A stretch of 34,820 nt of DNA from a bacterium (GTDB lineage Bacteria > Patescibacteriota > Minisyncoccia > UBA6257 > GWB1-50-10). The stretch's first letter is position 1. The number at the start of each line of letters is the position of its first letter. Where the stretch lies: positions 162,752 through 197,571 of the forward strand of contig NZBZ01000004.1 in assembly GCA_002686365.1 (NCBI GenBank). The letters are read 5' to 3'. The notes under the pieces are model-generated. The model saw only the letters and a list, made by a program, of their open reading frames with translations, did not search any database and was not told the origin of the DNA. A program made the translations under genes and the position numbers. This document shows, in pieces, positions 1 through 8,424 of the stretch.

Positions 1-1
1 T

Positions 2-478
2 AAGGATGCCAGACTTCGTTATTCAAAAGAGAGCTTGGAGGATATTGTATTAGATAAGGAGGTTCGCCTTGCCTTAGATGACCCCGATGAGATAGCGTTG
101 CGCGCATCTAACGGGGCAGGGGATGAGGAGAGTTTTGATGAGGAGGGGAACATTCTTGTGTATGTGTATCAGGATGAGTTATTTGTAAATGAAGAGATGA
201 TAAAGAATGGATATGCGTATCGAAATGCTTCCTCAACGCATGGATTTTCAGGGGAATTTGAAGAGATTGAGAAGGAGGCAAGAGAATCTTTGCTTGGTCT
301 TTGGGACAAAGAGTTTTGTGAGTGGAGTGAGAGGAATTTTATTGCAATGCTTTTTTCTCAAATTTCCAGCTTTGGAGGCTTATCAAGAGGTGTTAAGTTT
401 CTTTTTGTAGTAATTGCTATTTTGGGTATATATATTCTTGGACGGCTTATTCGGCGAGTGCAGAGCCGAGCTGAATAA
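2..478 (+). CDS. Thermonuclease (SNase-like) domain protein, 5'-truncated by window edge, with C-terminal TM helix
   Basis: Frame open to the window start (KDARLRYSKESLEDIVLDKEVRL...LVYVYQDELFVNEEMIKNGYAYRN...EKEARESLLGLWD); SNase-like C-terminal half plus TM segment. Confidence 0.75.
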   Translation, partial: KDARLRYSKESLEDIVLDKEVRLALDDPDEIALRASNGAGDEESFDEEGNILVYVYQDELFVNEEMIKNGYAYRNASSTHGFSGEFEEIEKEARESLLGLWDKEFCEWSERNFIAMLFSQISSFGGLSRGVKFLFVVIAILGIYILGRLIRRVQSRAE

Positions 479-480
479 AA

Positions 481-510
481 ACTGCCCCGCTTGACGGGGC
501 AGTTTTTATT
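481..510. terminator. Bidirectional intrinsic terminator between convergent genes
   Basis: actgccccg/cggggcagt stem followed by a T-run. Confidence 0.85.
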
Positions 511-521
511 TTGAATATTTA

Positions 522-905
522 TTAAGGGAGCATGCTGTATGATCCTGCTCCGAAAGTTAGAATAACGAGCGCTAGGGCAAGGAGGAGCAGGTCGTATGAG
601 TAGTCAGTAAATGGTTTTTTAGCTTTCCTTGCTTTCCAGATTGCGTTTATAAACATTTCAATTGCAATAAGTAGCGCTACAGGACCTGAAAATATTCCAA
701 GGATTATTGCAATTCCTCCGAAGAATTCTATTATTCCAGTGAGTGTTTTCCATACAATACTTGACTCTGATTCTATGTTTTTAGAACCGATGGTATTTTT
801 TCGAAGATTTTTTATCTTTGGATAGCCGTGATAGATTACCACGACTCCTATGATGATTCGAACGAGAAAGAGAATCTCATTCGGATAGATTTCTAAAGGA
901 GTCAT
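522..905 (-). CDS. DoxX family membrane protein
   Basis: RIIIGVVVIYHGYPKI...GIIEFFGGIAIILGIFSGPVALLIAIEM pattern; TATAAT box 6 nt upstream of ATG. Confidence 0.85.
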   Translation of the reverse strand: MTPLEIYPNEILFLVRIIIGVVVIYHGYPKIKNLRKNTIGSKNIESESSIVWKTLTGIIEFFGGIAIILGIFSGPVALLIAIEMFINAIWKARKAKKPFTDYSYDLLLLALALVILTFGAGSYSMLP

Positions 906-955
906 ATGTGTATTATAGCATTTTACGCTCTGATTTCGTTTCTAATGTGTAAAAC

Positions 956-1873
956 TCAACGCACCCTTTTTATTATTTTGCTGAAAGGGAAGAGGAGGAG
1001 TGACCATGGGAGTACTGCGAGGATGACTGGTATGATGATGTTTGGTTCGTTAAAGAACTTATCCGCGAGGTAGATTGCGAGAGTGAAGTTCATATATGTT
1101 AGACAGACTGTGACAGTGATGCGGTCTTTTTTGTTTCTCCAGAAGATTGTGAAGTAGCCAATAAAATGCAGGAGTATGAAAAAAATGAAGAGGGCTGCAA
1201 TGTATAGTATAGATTTTTCTCCTGATATCGCTTCAAAGATTGCGTCTTTTTGTTTTGCAACAATGCCTGCGATAAGAAGGGCAAGGAGAATAATGGAGAT
1301 TGGCTTGATTGCTGGAGTCCAGTGTTTTACTGATTTGTTCCACATGTGCTTTATGATTTCTGCGAGGATGAATGGAATAAATATTACTTTCATAAGAGCA
1401 AGGGACATATCGAGAAAGCTTACAGCGATTTCTGTTCCTGCTGTTAATTGTAGAACAAGGGGGATTGTAAATGGCGCAAGCAGGGAGGTGGAGATTGTAA
1501 GAATGAGGGCTAGTCCCTGTCCTCCGCCGCTAATTTCTGAAAGCAATGGGTCAGTCATGCCGGATGGCATTGCAGCTAGAAGCAAGAGGGCGAGTGCCAG
1601 CTCTGGGATAATAAGTAGTGTTATAACATACGTTGCTACTGGGAAGAGGATTAGCATAAAGATGTTTACTACAAGGAGCATCTTTATGGCTTTTAGATAT
1701 TTTACTGCTTCTCGTAAGTTTATTTTGAGGGCACCGAGAAAGAAGATGGCGCCAAGAAGCAGTGTGCTTATACTGCCCAGTTCTTTTATGCCTGGAATAA
1801 TGAGTCCTGCTGCAAGTGTTACAAGGATGATTGCAAAGTAGGAGTTTGAGAGAGTCTTTAGAATCTGTTTCAT
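956..1873 (-). CDS. Bile acid:sodium symporter-like (BASS/SBF) transporter
   Basis: ~9 hydrophobic segments, GAIFFLGALKINLREAVKYLK and MPSGMTDPLLSEISGG motifs. Confidence 0.75.
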   Translation of the reverse strand: MKQILKTLSNSYFAIILVTLAAGLIIPGIKELGSISTLLLGAIFFLGALKINLREAVKYLKAIKMLLVVNIFMLILFPVATYVITLLIIPELALALLLLAAMPSGMTDPLLSEISGGGQGLALILTISTSLLAPFTIPLVLQLTAGTEIAVSFLDMSLALMKVIFIPFILAEIIKHMWNKSVKHWTPAIKPISIILLALLIAGIVAKQKDAIFEAISGEKSILYIAALFIFFILLHFIGYFTIFWRNKKDRITVTVCLTYMNFTLAIYLADKFFNEPNIIIPVILAVLPWSLLLFPFSKIIKRVR

Positions 1874-2012
1874 GGAGATTATTATATATGATATATGTTT
1901 TGCGGGGATTTGCTATGTTTCTTGACTTGGATGTTTCTTCTGTGTTTCAGTTGTATTAGTTCAGAGGGTCGTTTCATACGCGGCTTAGTCACACGCGGAG
2001 GTCTATCAGATC

Positions 2013-3331
2013 ATGGACATTGTTCCTGCCTCGTCGTGGCTCTTTGATGAGGAACAGATGGCGTTGGTTCAGAGGTTTCTCGAGTGGGGCTTGATCGAGT
2101 GCGATAACGGACGAGGCCTTACTCTTAAGGGGGGAGGCACGACCGACATCTATCTCAAGGAGCGGGATGCTAGGAATCATTCTGAGGCAACTGCTCTTTT
2201 CGCTAAGCTGTACGCCAGACCGCTCAATCTTCTTGGGGTGGATCGATTCGTCGAAGTTCCCGCTGCGGTTTCGGGCATTGCTGGGGCATTGTCTGTGGTG
2301 TCCGGCATTCCCTACCTTACGATTCGAGAGGTTCCTAAGGAGGGTAGGGTTGGCAACAGGGATATCATCGGCAATCCTCGATGGGGCGAGTCAATCGTCA
2401 TCGTCGACGATGTGGTCACTGATGGCGGGTCTAAGGTCATTCCGATTCAGCGATGTGGGCAGCTTGGTCTGCGAACGAAGGCAATAGTCGTTGTTCTGGA
2501 TCGTCAGCAGGGCTGGCAACAGAACTTCGCTCGCCTTGGCATCACAGTTCCGGTCTGGGCCGGTATGACTCTGCACGATATGCGTCGTTGTCTCATCCAG
2601 ATGGGCGCGATGCAGCGATGTGACCCAGAGGTTGAGGCAAAGAATCCTCTCATCGTTGCCTTGGATGGCAAGAGCTGGGAGGAGATTCTTCCTATCATTG
2701 ATGTTCTCCGGACGACTGGGTGCATCCTGAAGGTGAATGATCTTCTCTTGAATAAGGGGATTGAGTGGCTTTTGCCGAACCTTTCGGTCTACGGAAGAGT
2801 CATGGCAGATCTGAAGGCTCATGACATTCCGGAGACGGTTCGGAACATCTGCAAGCATCTTCGTGCTTGTCCGCCGTGGGCTGTGACGGTTCACGCAACA
2901 GGCGGCGGAGAGATGGTCAAGGCCGCAGTCGAGATTCTCGAGGGTCTTCCAACGAAGATCCTTGCTGTTACGGTTCTCACCTCTATCAAGCGGGGGACTT
3001 GCGAGGAAATCTACACGCGTCGTCCTCTTGCGCAGGTGAAGGTTCTGGCCGAGGTCGCCTGGAAAGCAGGTGCGCGTGGATTCGTCTGCTCACCCAAGGA
3101 AGTTGGAGTACTCCGCAAGCTTTATCCTGAAGCAGAGCCGTTGTTCCCGGAGTTCGTTCTCCGGGCGAGGATACTCATGATCAGGCGCGCACTGGTACTC
3201 CTGCGTACGTAATGGAGGAGGCTGAAAATCGTCTCTTCCATCTCGTCATGGGGCGGCAGATCATGAAAGCAGAGGATCCGGTTGCTGAGGCGTATCGGAT
3301 TCTCAGAAAGGAGCTTAGGATCGCGGCCTGA
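2013..3331 (+). CDS. Bifunctional orotate phosphoribosyltransferase / orotidine-5'-phosphate decarboxylase (UMP synthase-like), apparently frameshifted near 3146
   Basis: PRPP motif IVIVDDVVTDGGS; OMPDC motifs VALDGKSW and MADLKAHDIPETV; the C-terminal PGVRSPGEDTHDQARTGTPAYVMEEAENRLFHLVMGRQIMKAEDP is encoded in the -1 frame (3146-3331). GGAGG upstream of ATG. Confidence 0.85.
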
Positions 3332-3363
3332 ACATTACGCACATTCACATACGATTTCGATTG

Positions 3364-3400
3364 GCACAGCTAAGAAAGGAAGTATTAGCTGTGCTTTTTT
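3364..3400 (+). terminator. Intrinsic terminator after UMP synthase-like gene
   Basis: gcacagcta...tagctgtgc followed by TTTTTT. Confidence 0.85.
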
Positions 3401-3499
3401 ATTTCTTGCCCCGTTAGAAAGGACGGGGTTTTTATGTTGTTTCTTCTGTAGGGAAGTAAATTCTTTATTTATATTTTATCCTAGTTATTATACGGCTTT

Positions 3500-3781
3500 C
3501 TAACGGGGCTTGCTCCATCTCCAGCTAGGTTTTTCTCCGGTTTTGAGCGCAATTATTATGAGCAGGGCAGTAAGGAGCCCTACTGGTATAAGAATGTTTT
3601 GTGATTCTGCGTTTGGATTATTTCCTTCTCTTATTCCTATGAATAATAGTGCAGCCATGTAGATTATCGTGACAAGCCAGCCTTCTTTTGAAACAGGTGT
3701 CCATCCCCACCCAAAGCTTCGTGCTTTGAACCAGAGTTTTTTCTCTGCTTTCGCAGACGGGTCGGTCTTTTTGTCTTCCAT
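3500..3781 (-). CDS. Small two-TM membrane protein, hypothetical
   Basis: 93 aa ORF with two hydrophobic segments; TATAAT box 7 nt before ATG. Confidence 0.7.
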   Translation of the reverse strand: MEDKKTDPSAKAEKKLWFKARSFGWGWTPVSKEGWLVTIIYMAALLFIGIREGNNPNAESQNILIPVGLLTALLIIIALKTGEKPSWRWSKPR

Positions 3782-3855
3782 GAGGGTTATTATACGATTT
3801 CTCTTTGTTAATGAGTAGTATTCTAGTTTTGAAGAGGGATTTGTAGAGTAGGATT

Positions 3856-3893
3856 TCTCACTGCCCCCATTCGCGCGAATGGGGGCAGTGAGA
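3856..3893. repeat. 38-bp perfect palindrome
   Basis: tctcactgcccccattcgc|gcgaatgggggcagtgaga, arms 19 bp, no loop. Confidence 0.9.
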
Positions 3894-3977
3894 TTTGTGG
3901 GAATGGGGCAGTAGGGGCGTGATAATAATTTTTTTGGCTTGACCCCGTTAGAGATCTGAAGTCAATGTCTTCGGCAA

Positions 3978-4229
3978 ATGCTTCTCAGTGTTTTATCTCT
4001 AACGGGGTTGACGTTTTGGTTGATACTGTTTTATGGTGTTTTTGGAGGGATTCAAAGGAGTCCTCTTCACAACAGGAAGGAACGAGTCGTGTGGTTTCTT
4101 GTCGCTATTCTTGTGGGCGGGATCGTTGCGATGATCTCTCTGAATCGGAAACATACTGTGCTTGCATGGATTCTGTTCTTGTGCGGTGCTTCACCGCTCA
4201 TTGGCAAGATTCTGGGACAGCACTTTTAA
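3978..4229 (+). CDS. Small membrane protein, hypothetical
   Basis: 83 aa ORF with hydrophobic segments; terminator downstream. Confidence 0.6.
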   Translation: MLLSVLSLTGLTFWLILFYGVFGGIQRSPLHNRKERVVWFLVAILVGGIVAMISLNRKHTVLAWILFLCGASPLIGKILGQHF

Positions 4230-4248
4230 CTGCCTTCTTTGGGAGGGT

Positions 4249-4279
4249 CGTATGCTGGGTTTTTACCCGGCATTTTTTT
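4249..4279 (+). terminator. Intrinsic terminator
   Basis: tgctgggtttttacccggca followed by a T-run. Confidence 0.7.
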
Positions 4280-4289
4280 ATGCAGTTCC

Positions 4290-4967
4290 TTATTCAAAAA
4301 AGACAGGGATTTCTAATGCATTATCAAGCTCTCTGAAGTCAGATGGATTATTTTTTTGTAGGATGAGCGTTCCGCGCTTCATAAAGTCGGGATCTCCTCC
4401 TTTGTATGGGGATTCAAATTCTAGGATACTTTTAAATGGCACAAAGTCTGTGGTCATCCATTCACCATTGGCATTTGCGAAGTGTTCAGCGACAATCTTT
4501 CCATCCCAGTCAGTCAAAATTACAGGAAAGTCAGCTTCAAAAAACCATGTGCCTTTTGCTTCGCCTTTAATAGTAAGGGGGCTTGTGATTACTGATTCTG
4601 GGAGAGGTTTGGTTGTTTTGATAAGATCGGGCAGTTCTGCTGCTGTTTGAGCTGGTTTTTTATATACAAGAATCATGAAGATTATTCCTGTGATTATTAC
4701 CATGAATATAATAGTTGAGAATACGAGCTTGATTGCTTCTTTTTTTGTTCCATTAAGGCACCAGAGTGTGGGCTTTGCAAAGATTATGATACCCATAATT
4801 GCAACAGACAGGACAAAGGTGAGGAGGAATGCAACTGCGGAGAGTGTTCCTTCCATTCTGCCAAAGAGTTCTTCGCCTCTTGAGATAATAGAGGCAGCAA
4901 GTGCTATATATGCAGTTGCGAGTATGGCTTGGACAAGACCGTATTTTATAATTTTTGAGTTTGTCAT
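4290..4967 (-). CDS. Membrane protein with C-terminal Gmad2-like immunoglobulin-like domain
   Basis: SPLTIKGEAKGTWFFEADFPVILTDWDGKIVAEHFANANGEWMTTDFVPF... Gmad2-like pattern; N-terminal TM helices. Confidence 0.75.
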   Translation of the reverse strand: MTNSKIIKYGLVQAILATAYIALAASIISRGEELFGRMEGTLSAVAFLLTFVLSVAIMGIIIFAKPTLWCLNGTKKEAIKLVFSTIIFMVIITGIIFMILVYKKPAQTAAELPDLIKTTKPLPESVITSPLTIKGEAKGTWFFEADFPVILTDWDGKIVAEHFANANGEWMTTDFVPFKSILEFESPYKGGDPDFMKRGTLILQKNNPSDFRELDNALEIPVFFE

Positions 4968-5004
4968 GATGTTTTTACTATACGCTTTGTTTGTTTAAAT
5001 TTAA

Positions 5005-5036
5005 ACACCCCCCGTTTTAGCGGGGAGTGTTTTAAG
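5005..5036. terminator. Intrinsic terminator-like hairpin
   Basis: cacccccc...cggggagtg stem plus T-run. Confidence 0.6.
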
Positions 5037-5052
5037 TATATTAAGGTTTGTT

Positions 5053-6240
5053 TTAGAGTTCTGGGTCAAGTTCTCGTAGCTTCTCGCCGATTTCTTCTTT
5101 TGTGCAGCTTGCTTTTTCTGCACATTCTTCTGCGTGGGGGGTTGAAATTTTAAAACATTCGTCTACACATGCCGGATCTGTTTCTGCGCATGTGGCATTT
5201 GCTTCAGTTCCTGGCGGGCATACAGAAGGAAGGAATGGGCAGGATTCTATGCATCCAACAAGATCGAATTCATCTCTGCATGCAACAAATTCTTCAAAGT
5301 TGCATGCTTTGGGCGTTGGAGGCGGAGGAGGCGGCGTTGGTTCTGGCTCTGGAGTCGGTTCTGGCAAGGGTTCGCTTGGCTCTTCTGCCTCATCTACTGG
5401 CCCACCTTCTATTATATCTTCAGCTGGACATGACCAGCCAAAGCAGGCAATAGAGCACCATACTTCATAGCTTTCTGTAATTTCGTCATCTACTTTCTTT
5501 CCTTTTTGTGCGTCAAGAGATTGTGATTTTATATATAACGGGTAGTAGTCTCCTGCGCCTGTGCCAAGGCATTCATTGTATGGTCCGAGCACATACTCTT
5601 CAAATTCAAAGTTGTTGTATCTCGCGTTTTCTTCAGATGTCCAGTCGTTTCGAACTACTGCTACGTCAAGGCTCCAGTTGTCATGTTGTGTGATGCAGAA
5701 TCTTTCCATTTTTTCAATTGCGCTTCTGCACTCTCTTAGATACTCTGCGCCCGGTGTTTTGAATGCAATTTCAGAGTCGAGTCTTGATATGAGCCCGAGT
5801 ATGCTGAAGTGTTGGATTTTTCCCTCTAGCGTGGCAGTCTTCGTTTCAAAGTTTGGTGTTATTGTTATTTCCTGTATAAGTTCTGGACCTTCATCGCTTA
5901 TGTGATATAGAGCGGGGAAGTCATCTTCTTCCATAGGGATTTCAATGGAGAATTCGACTGGTTTTTTGAGTTCTAGTCCATCTGGTTCAAGGCGATATAC
6001 TTTTTCAGGATTTAGATTTTGTACGCTTTCAGGGAAGTTGTCTGGACTTAGTTCTTCAACTGATACTTCATCCTGCGATATGCTTTTTGGCAGGGCATTT
6101 GCAGGGATTTGAAATGCATAGCTTTCTCCTGTGAAGCTTAGTTCTTCTTGTTTTGATTTGTCTCCGGAGAATATGAAAAAGACAAGTATGCCTAGAGCAA
6201 TGACAGCGATTATGGGAATAATGTAGATCCCTTTATTCAT
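5053..6240 (-). CDS. Membrane-anchored extracellular protein with Pro-rich linker and Cys-rich C-terminus
   Basis: N-terminal TM, PEPTPEPEPTPPPPPPTP linker, then a segment rich in CxxxC/Cx3-7C. Confidence 0.75.
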   Translation of the reverse strand: MNKGIYIIPIIAVIALGILVFFIFSGDKSKQEELSFTGESYAFQIPANALPKSISQDEVSVEELSPDNFPESVQNLNPEKVYRLEPDGLELKKPVEFSIEIPMEEDDFPALYHISDEGPELIQEITITPNFETKTATLEGKIQHFSILGLISRLDSEIAFKTPGAEYLRECRSAIEKMERFCITQHDNWSLDVAVVRNDWTSEENARYNNFEFEEYVLGPYNECLGTGAGDYYPLYIKSQSLDAQKGKKVDDEITESYEVWCSIACFGWSCPAEDIIEGGPVDEAEEPSEPLPEPTPEPEPTPPPPPPTPKACNFEEFVACRDEFDLVGCIESCPFLPSVCPPGTEANATCAETDPACVDECFKISTPHAEECAEKASCTKEEIGEKLRELDPEL

Positions 6241-6286
6241 AAGGAGTACTTTTTATTCTAGCACGCTTGGGTGATTTTTAATGTTT

Positions 6287-6802
6287 TTATGTTAGTTTTT
6301 TGCAGATGACTTTGTCTGCAAAAGCGTGTGCAGGAGATGGGTCGATATCATAGAGGCAGAGTGTGTCAAAAGTTATTTCTGGAAGAGTGAAGTCTTTTAT
6401 CTTTTGCAGGAGCTCGGGCTTTCGGAAAATTGTGAGATGGGGTTTGTAATTTTTTTTGTCCCACTCTGGCCGCTTTGCCACAGATATTGGATTTAGTAGG
6501 GTTGTGATTTTTTCATGCTCTGCGGAGAACTGTTTTTCATTTTTTGCCAAAAGTACGAGTGTGTTTTCTCCCATCTTCTCTACTTTTGAGAATGTTGTTG
6601 TTATTTTTTTCATGGAGAAGCTTTGGATAGCTTTTTTTAATTCAATTTCTGCAATATTAGGACGCATGAAGAAGCTGCGCCGTAGGGTGATATGCGGAGG
6701 GAGTGCGTCAGTAAATTTTTGACCAGTGTATTTGATTCGGAGCTCCTTTACTTCTTTTGCTGCGTTCTTTTCTGGAAGTAGTATGATGGTGTATTTTTTC
6801 AT
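6287..6802 (-). CDS. 2H phosphoesterase / 2'-5' RNA ligase-like (LigT-type) protein
   Basis: Two HxT motifs: PPHITL and KPHLTI. Confidence 0.8.
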   Translation of the reverse strand: MKKYTIILLPEKNAAKEVKELRIKYTGQKFTDALPPHITLRRSFFMRPNIAEIELKKAIQSFSMKKITTTFSKVEKMGENTLVLLAKNEKQFSAEHEKITTLLNPISVAKRPEWDKKNYKPHLTIFRKPELLQKIKDFTLPEITFDTLCLYDIDPSPAHAFADKVICKKLT

Positions 6803-6932
6803 TGGTTTTAGTATATGGTTTTTATTGAAGTGTTTAAGAAGCGGGGGTGGTTGGGGTATTTTTGATTATCTTTCAATAATATGTTATTACATATAGTGGA
6901 TTTTTGAGCTCCTCATTTGCGCCTATGAGGCG

Positions 6933-7721
6933 ATGATCAGAGTCGGGGACCTTCTGCCTAAAGGGAGAAATGACGTGATTTGTAATAGAGTTGCGGTTGT
7001 CGTTAAGGTGGGTGAAGGATATGTGATTGCCATAGACCTTGAAAGGAGCGAGAGTGTCTTTGTGCCTTTTTCTCTCGATAAGGTCTTTGGGTTTCAACCT
7101 GACGATCTCATCCAGTGGCGTGAGGACGAGGACTACTTTCCAAAGCATGGGAAGTCGTCGTTTCGGGCGTCGGCTGCTAGGCTCGCCATTCTGGAACATG
7201 TCAACGGAGCTTCGAGTGATCTTGTTGCTCCGGAATCTGTCCAGAGGTTTCCTGTGCTGGGAGATGTTCTCGAGCGGTGTCTTTTTAAGATGCCGATACG
7301 CCTCGTTGGTCAGTTCGAGGTTATCGAGGGCACGGCTGGTGATCTGAGCAGGGCCTTTACAGAGGTTCCTGTGATTGAGTATGACAGAGGGAATATTGCT
7401 TTGTTCTTTCTTGTCATCTCTAATCCCGAGCGGGATCAGGTGGCTGTTCTGGGGCTGGATTACGACTTCTGGGGCGTGGATGATGCGGGCCATCGCAGCA
7501 AACTTCGTGGAGAGTCTTTGTCAGTCCGTGAGCAGGTTCGTGGATATAGACTCTTCACTTTGCCGAGGAGTCACAATAGGCTTCTTGCGTCGATAGTGAA
7601 GGTGTACATCGGCTACAAGGGGAACGTGCCGTATTGTGAACTGTGTAAGATGCGCGGCGGTACTCCTAACCTCGCGGACCGGGATGCCCAGATAACCGTC
7701 TTCAACTCCTTCGCTCACTAG
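6933..7721 (+). CDS. Hypothetical protein
   Basis: 262 aa ORF; TTGATT-N17-TATTAC upstream; strong terminator downstream. Confidence 0.65.
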   Translation: MIRVGDLLPKGRNDVICNRVAVVVKVGEGYVIAIDLERSESVFVPFSLDKVFGFQPDDLIQWREDEDYFPKHGKSSFRASAARLAILEHVNGASSDLVAPESVQRFPVLGDVLERCLFKMPIRLVGQFEVIEGTAGDLSRAFTEVPVIEYDRGNIALFFLVISNPERDQVAVLGLDYDFWGVDDAGHRSKLRGESLSVREQVRGYRLFTLPRSHNRLLASIVKVYIGYKGNVPYCELCKMRGGTPNLADRDAQITVFNSFAH

Positions 7722-7756
7722 GACGTGATCGAGCAGAACATTAGGGGGAATCATTA

Positions 7757-7787
7757 GGACACGCATGCATTGCGTGTCCGTTTTTTA
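7757..7787 (+). terminator. Intrinsic terminator
   Basis: ggacacgca...tgcgtgtcc followed by TTTTTT. Confidence 0.9.
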
Positions 7788-7793
7788 TTCTAG

Positions 7794-7823
7794 ATGTATC
7801 AGTGTACTAGTACGCTGATACAT
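7794..7823. repeat. Palindromic repeat copy 1
   Basis: atgtatcagtgtactagtacgctgatacat, 30 bp with one mismatched pair; also at 15562 and 16697. Confidence 0.95.
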
Positions 7824-7872
7824 TGAAGAAGGGGCGGATTTGTGGTAAAAATAGTTTGTGATGACGGTTCGT

Positions 7873-7946
7873 TCCGGGATCGTCTAGTGGTAGGACGCCA
7901 GGTTTTGGTCCTGGAAACTGGGGTTCGAATCCCTGTCCCGGAGCCA
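7873..7946 (+). tRNA. tRNA-Gln (anticodon TTG), 3' CCA encoded
   Basis: Acceptor tccggga/tcccgga, anticodon stem ccagg/cctgg with loop ttTTGgt, T-loop ggttcgaatcc, CCA at 7944-7946. Confidence 0.95.
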
Positions 7947-7990
7947 GATGTTTTATTTGGGTTTAAGATGTGAGGTGGTATAATTAGTTT

Positions 7991-8158
7991 ATGGAACAAC
8001 AAACAAAAAAAGTAAATAAGCCAATGTTTTGGGTTGGTCTGGCTATGGTAGTAGTAACAGCGGCACTCTTGTTTGTAGATTTTGGGACATGGTTTATAGC
8101 TATAGGGATATTAGGATTAGTGGCTATGGGCGCTTCTAAATATAGACCAATGAAATAA
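7991..8158 (+). CDS. Small (55 aa) two-TM membrane protein
   Basis: MEQQTKKVNKPMFWVGLAMVVVTAALLFVDFGTWFIAIGILGLVAMGASKYRPMK; TATAAT 6 nt before ATG; below ORF-track cutoff. Confidence 0.7.
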   Translation: MEQQTKKVNKPMFWVGLAMVVVTAALLFVDFGTWFIAIGILGLVAMGASKYRPMK

Positions 8159-8424
8159 TATGCTGAAAAGTCTTCATAATTGACCTTTCCTTAAATTCTT
8201 TTGATGGTTTTAAAACCTGTCTGCGTAGGCAGGGCGTCAAATAGGGGGAGCTAATGAAAATATCGCACAATCATGCGGTGTTTTTTTGCGCTTGTAAAAG
8301 TAATGAGGAGATAGAATTGCTTGACAAAATTAAAGAAATAGAATATAATAAAAAAATCCTTGAGAAAACGTGTAGGGTTCTTGAGCTGATAGATACGAAA
8401 TTTCCTGCACAACCCTACAGTTTT

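Noticed and set aside
1176-1841. 221 aa + strand ORF
   Set aside because: Antisense to the convincing BASS transporter; composition matches a shadow ORF.
8254-8424. Annotated N-terminal extension of the DEAD-box helicase
   Set aside because: Lacks helicase-like sequence; the RG-rich start at 8425 is more plausible, leaving 8254-8424 as leader or noise.
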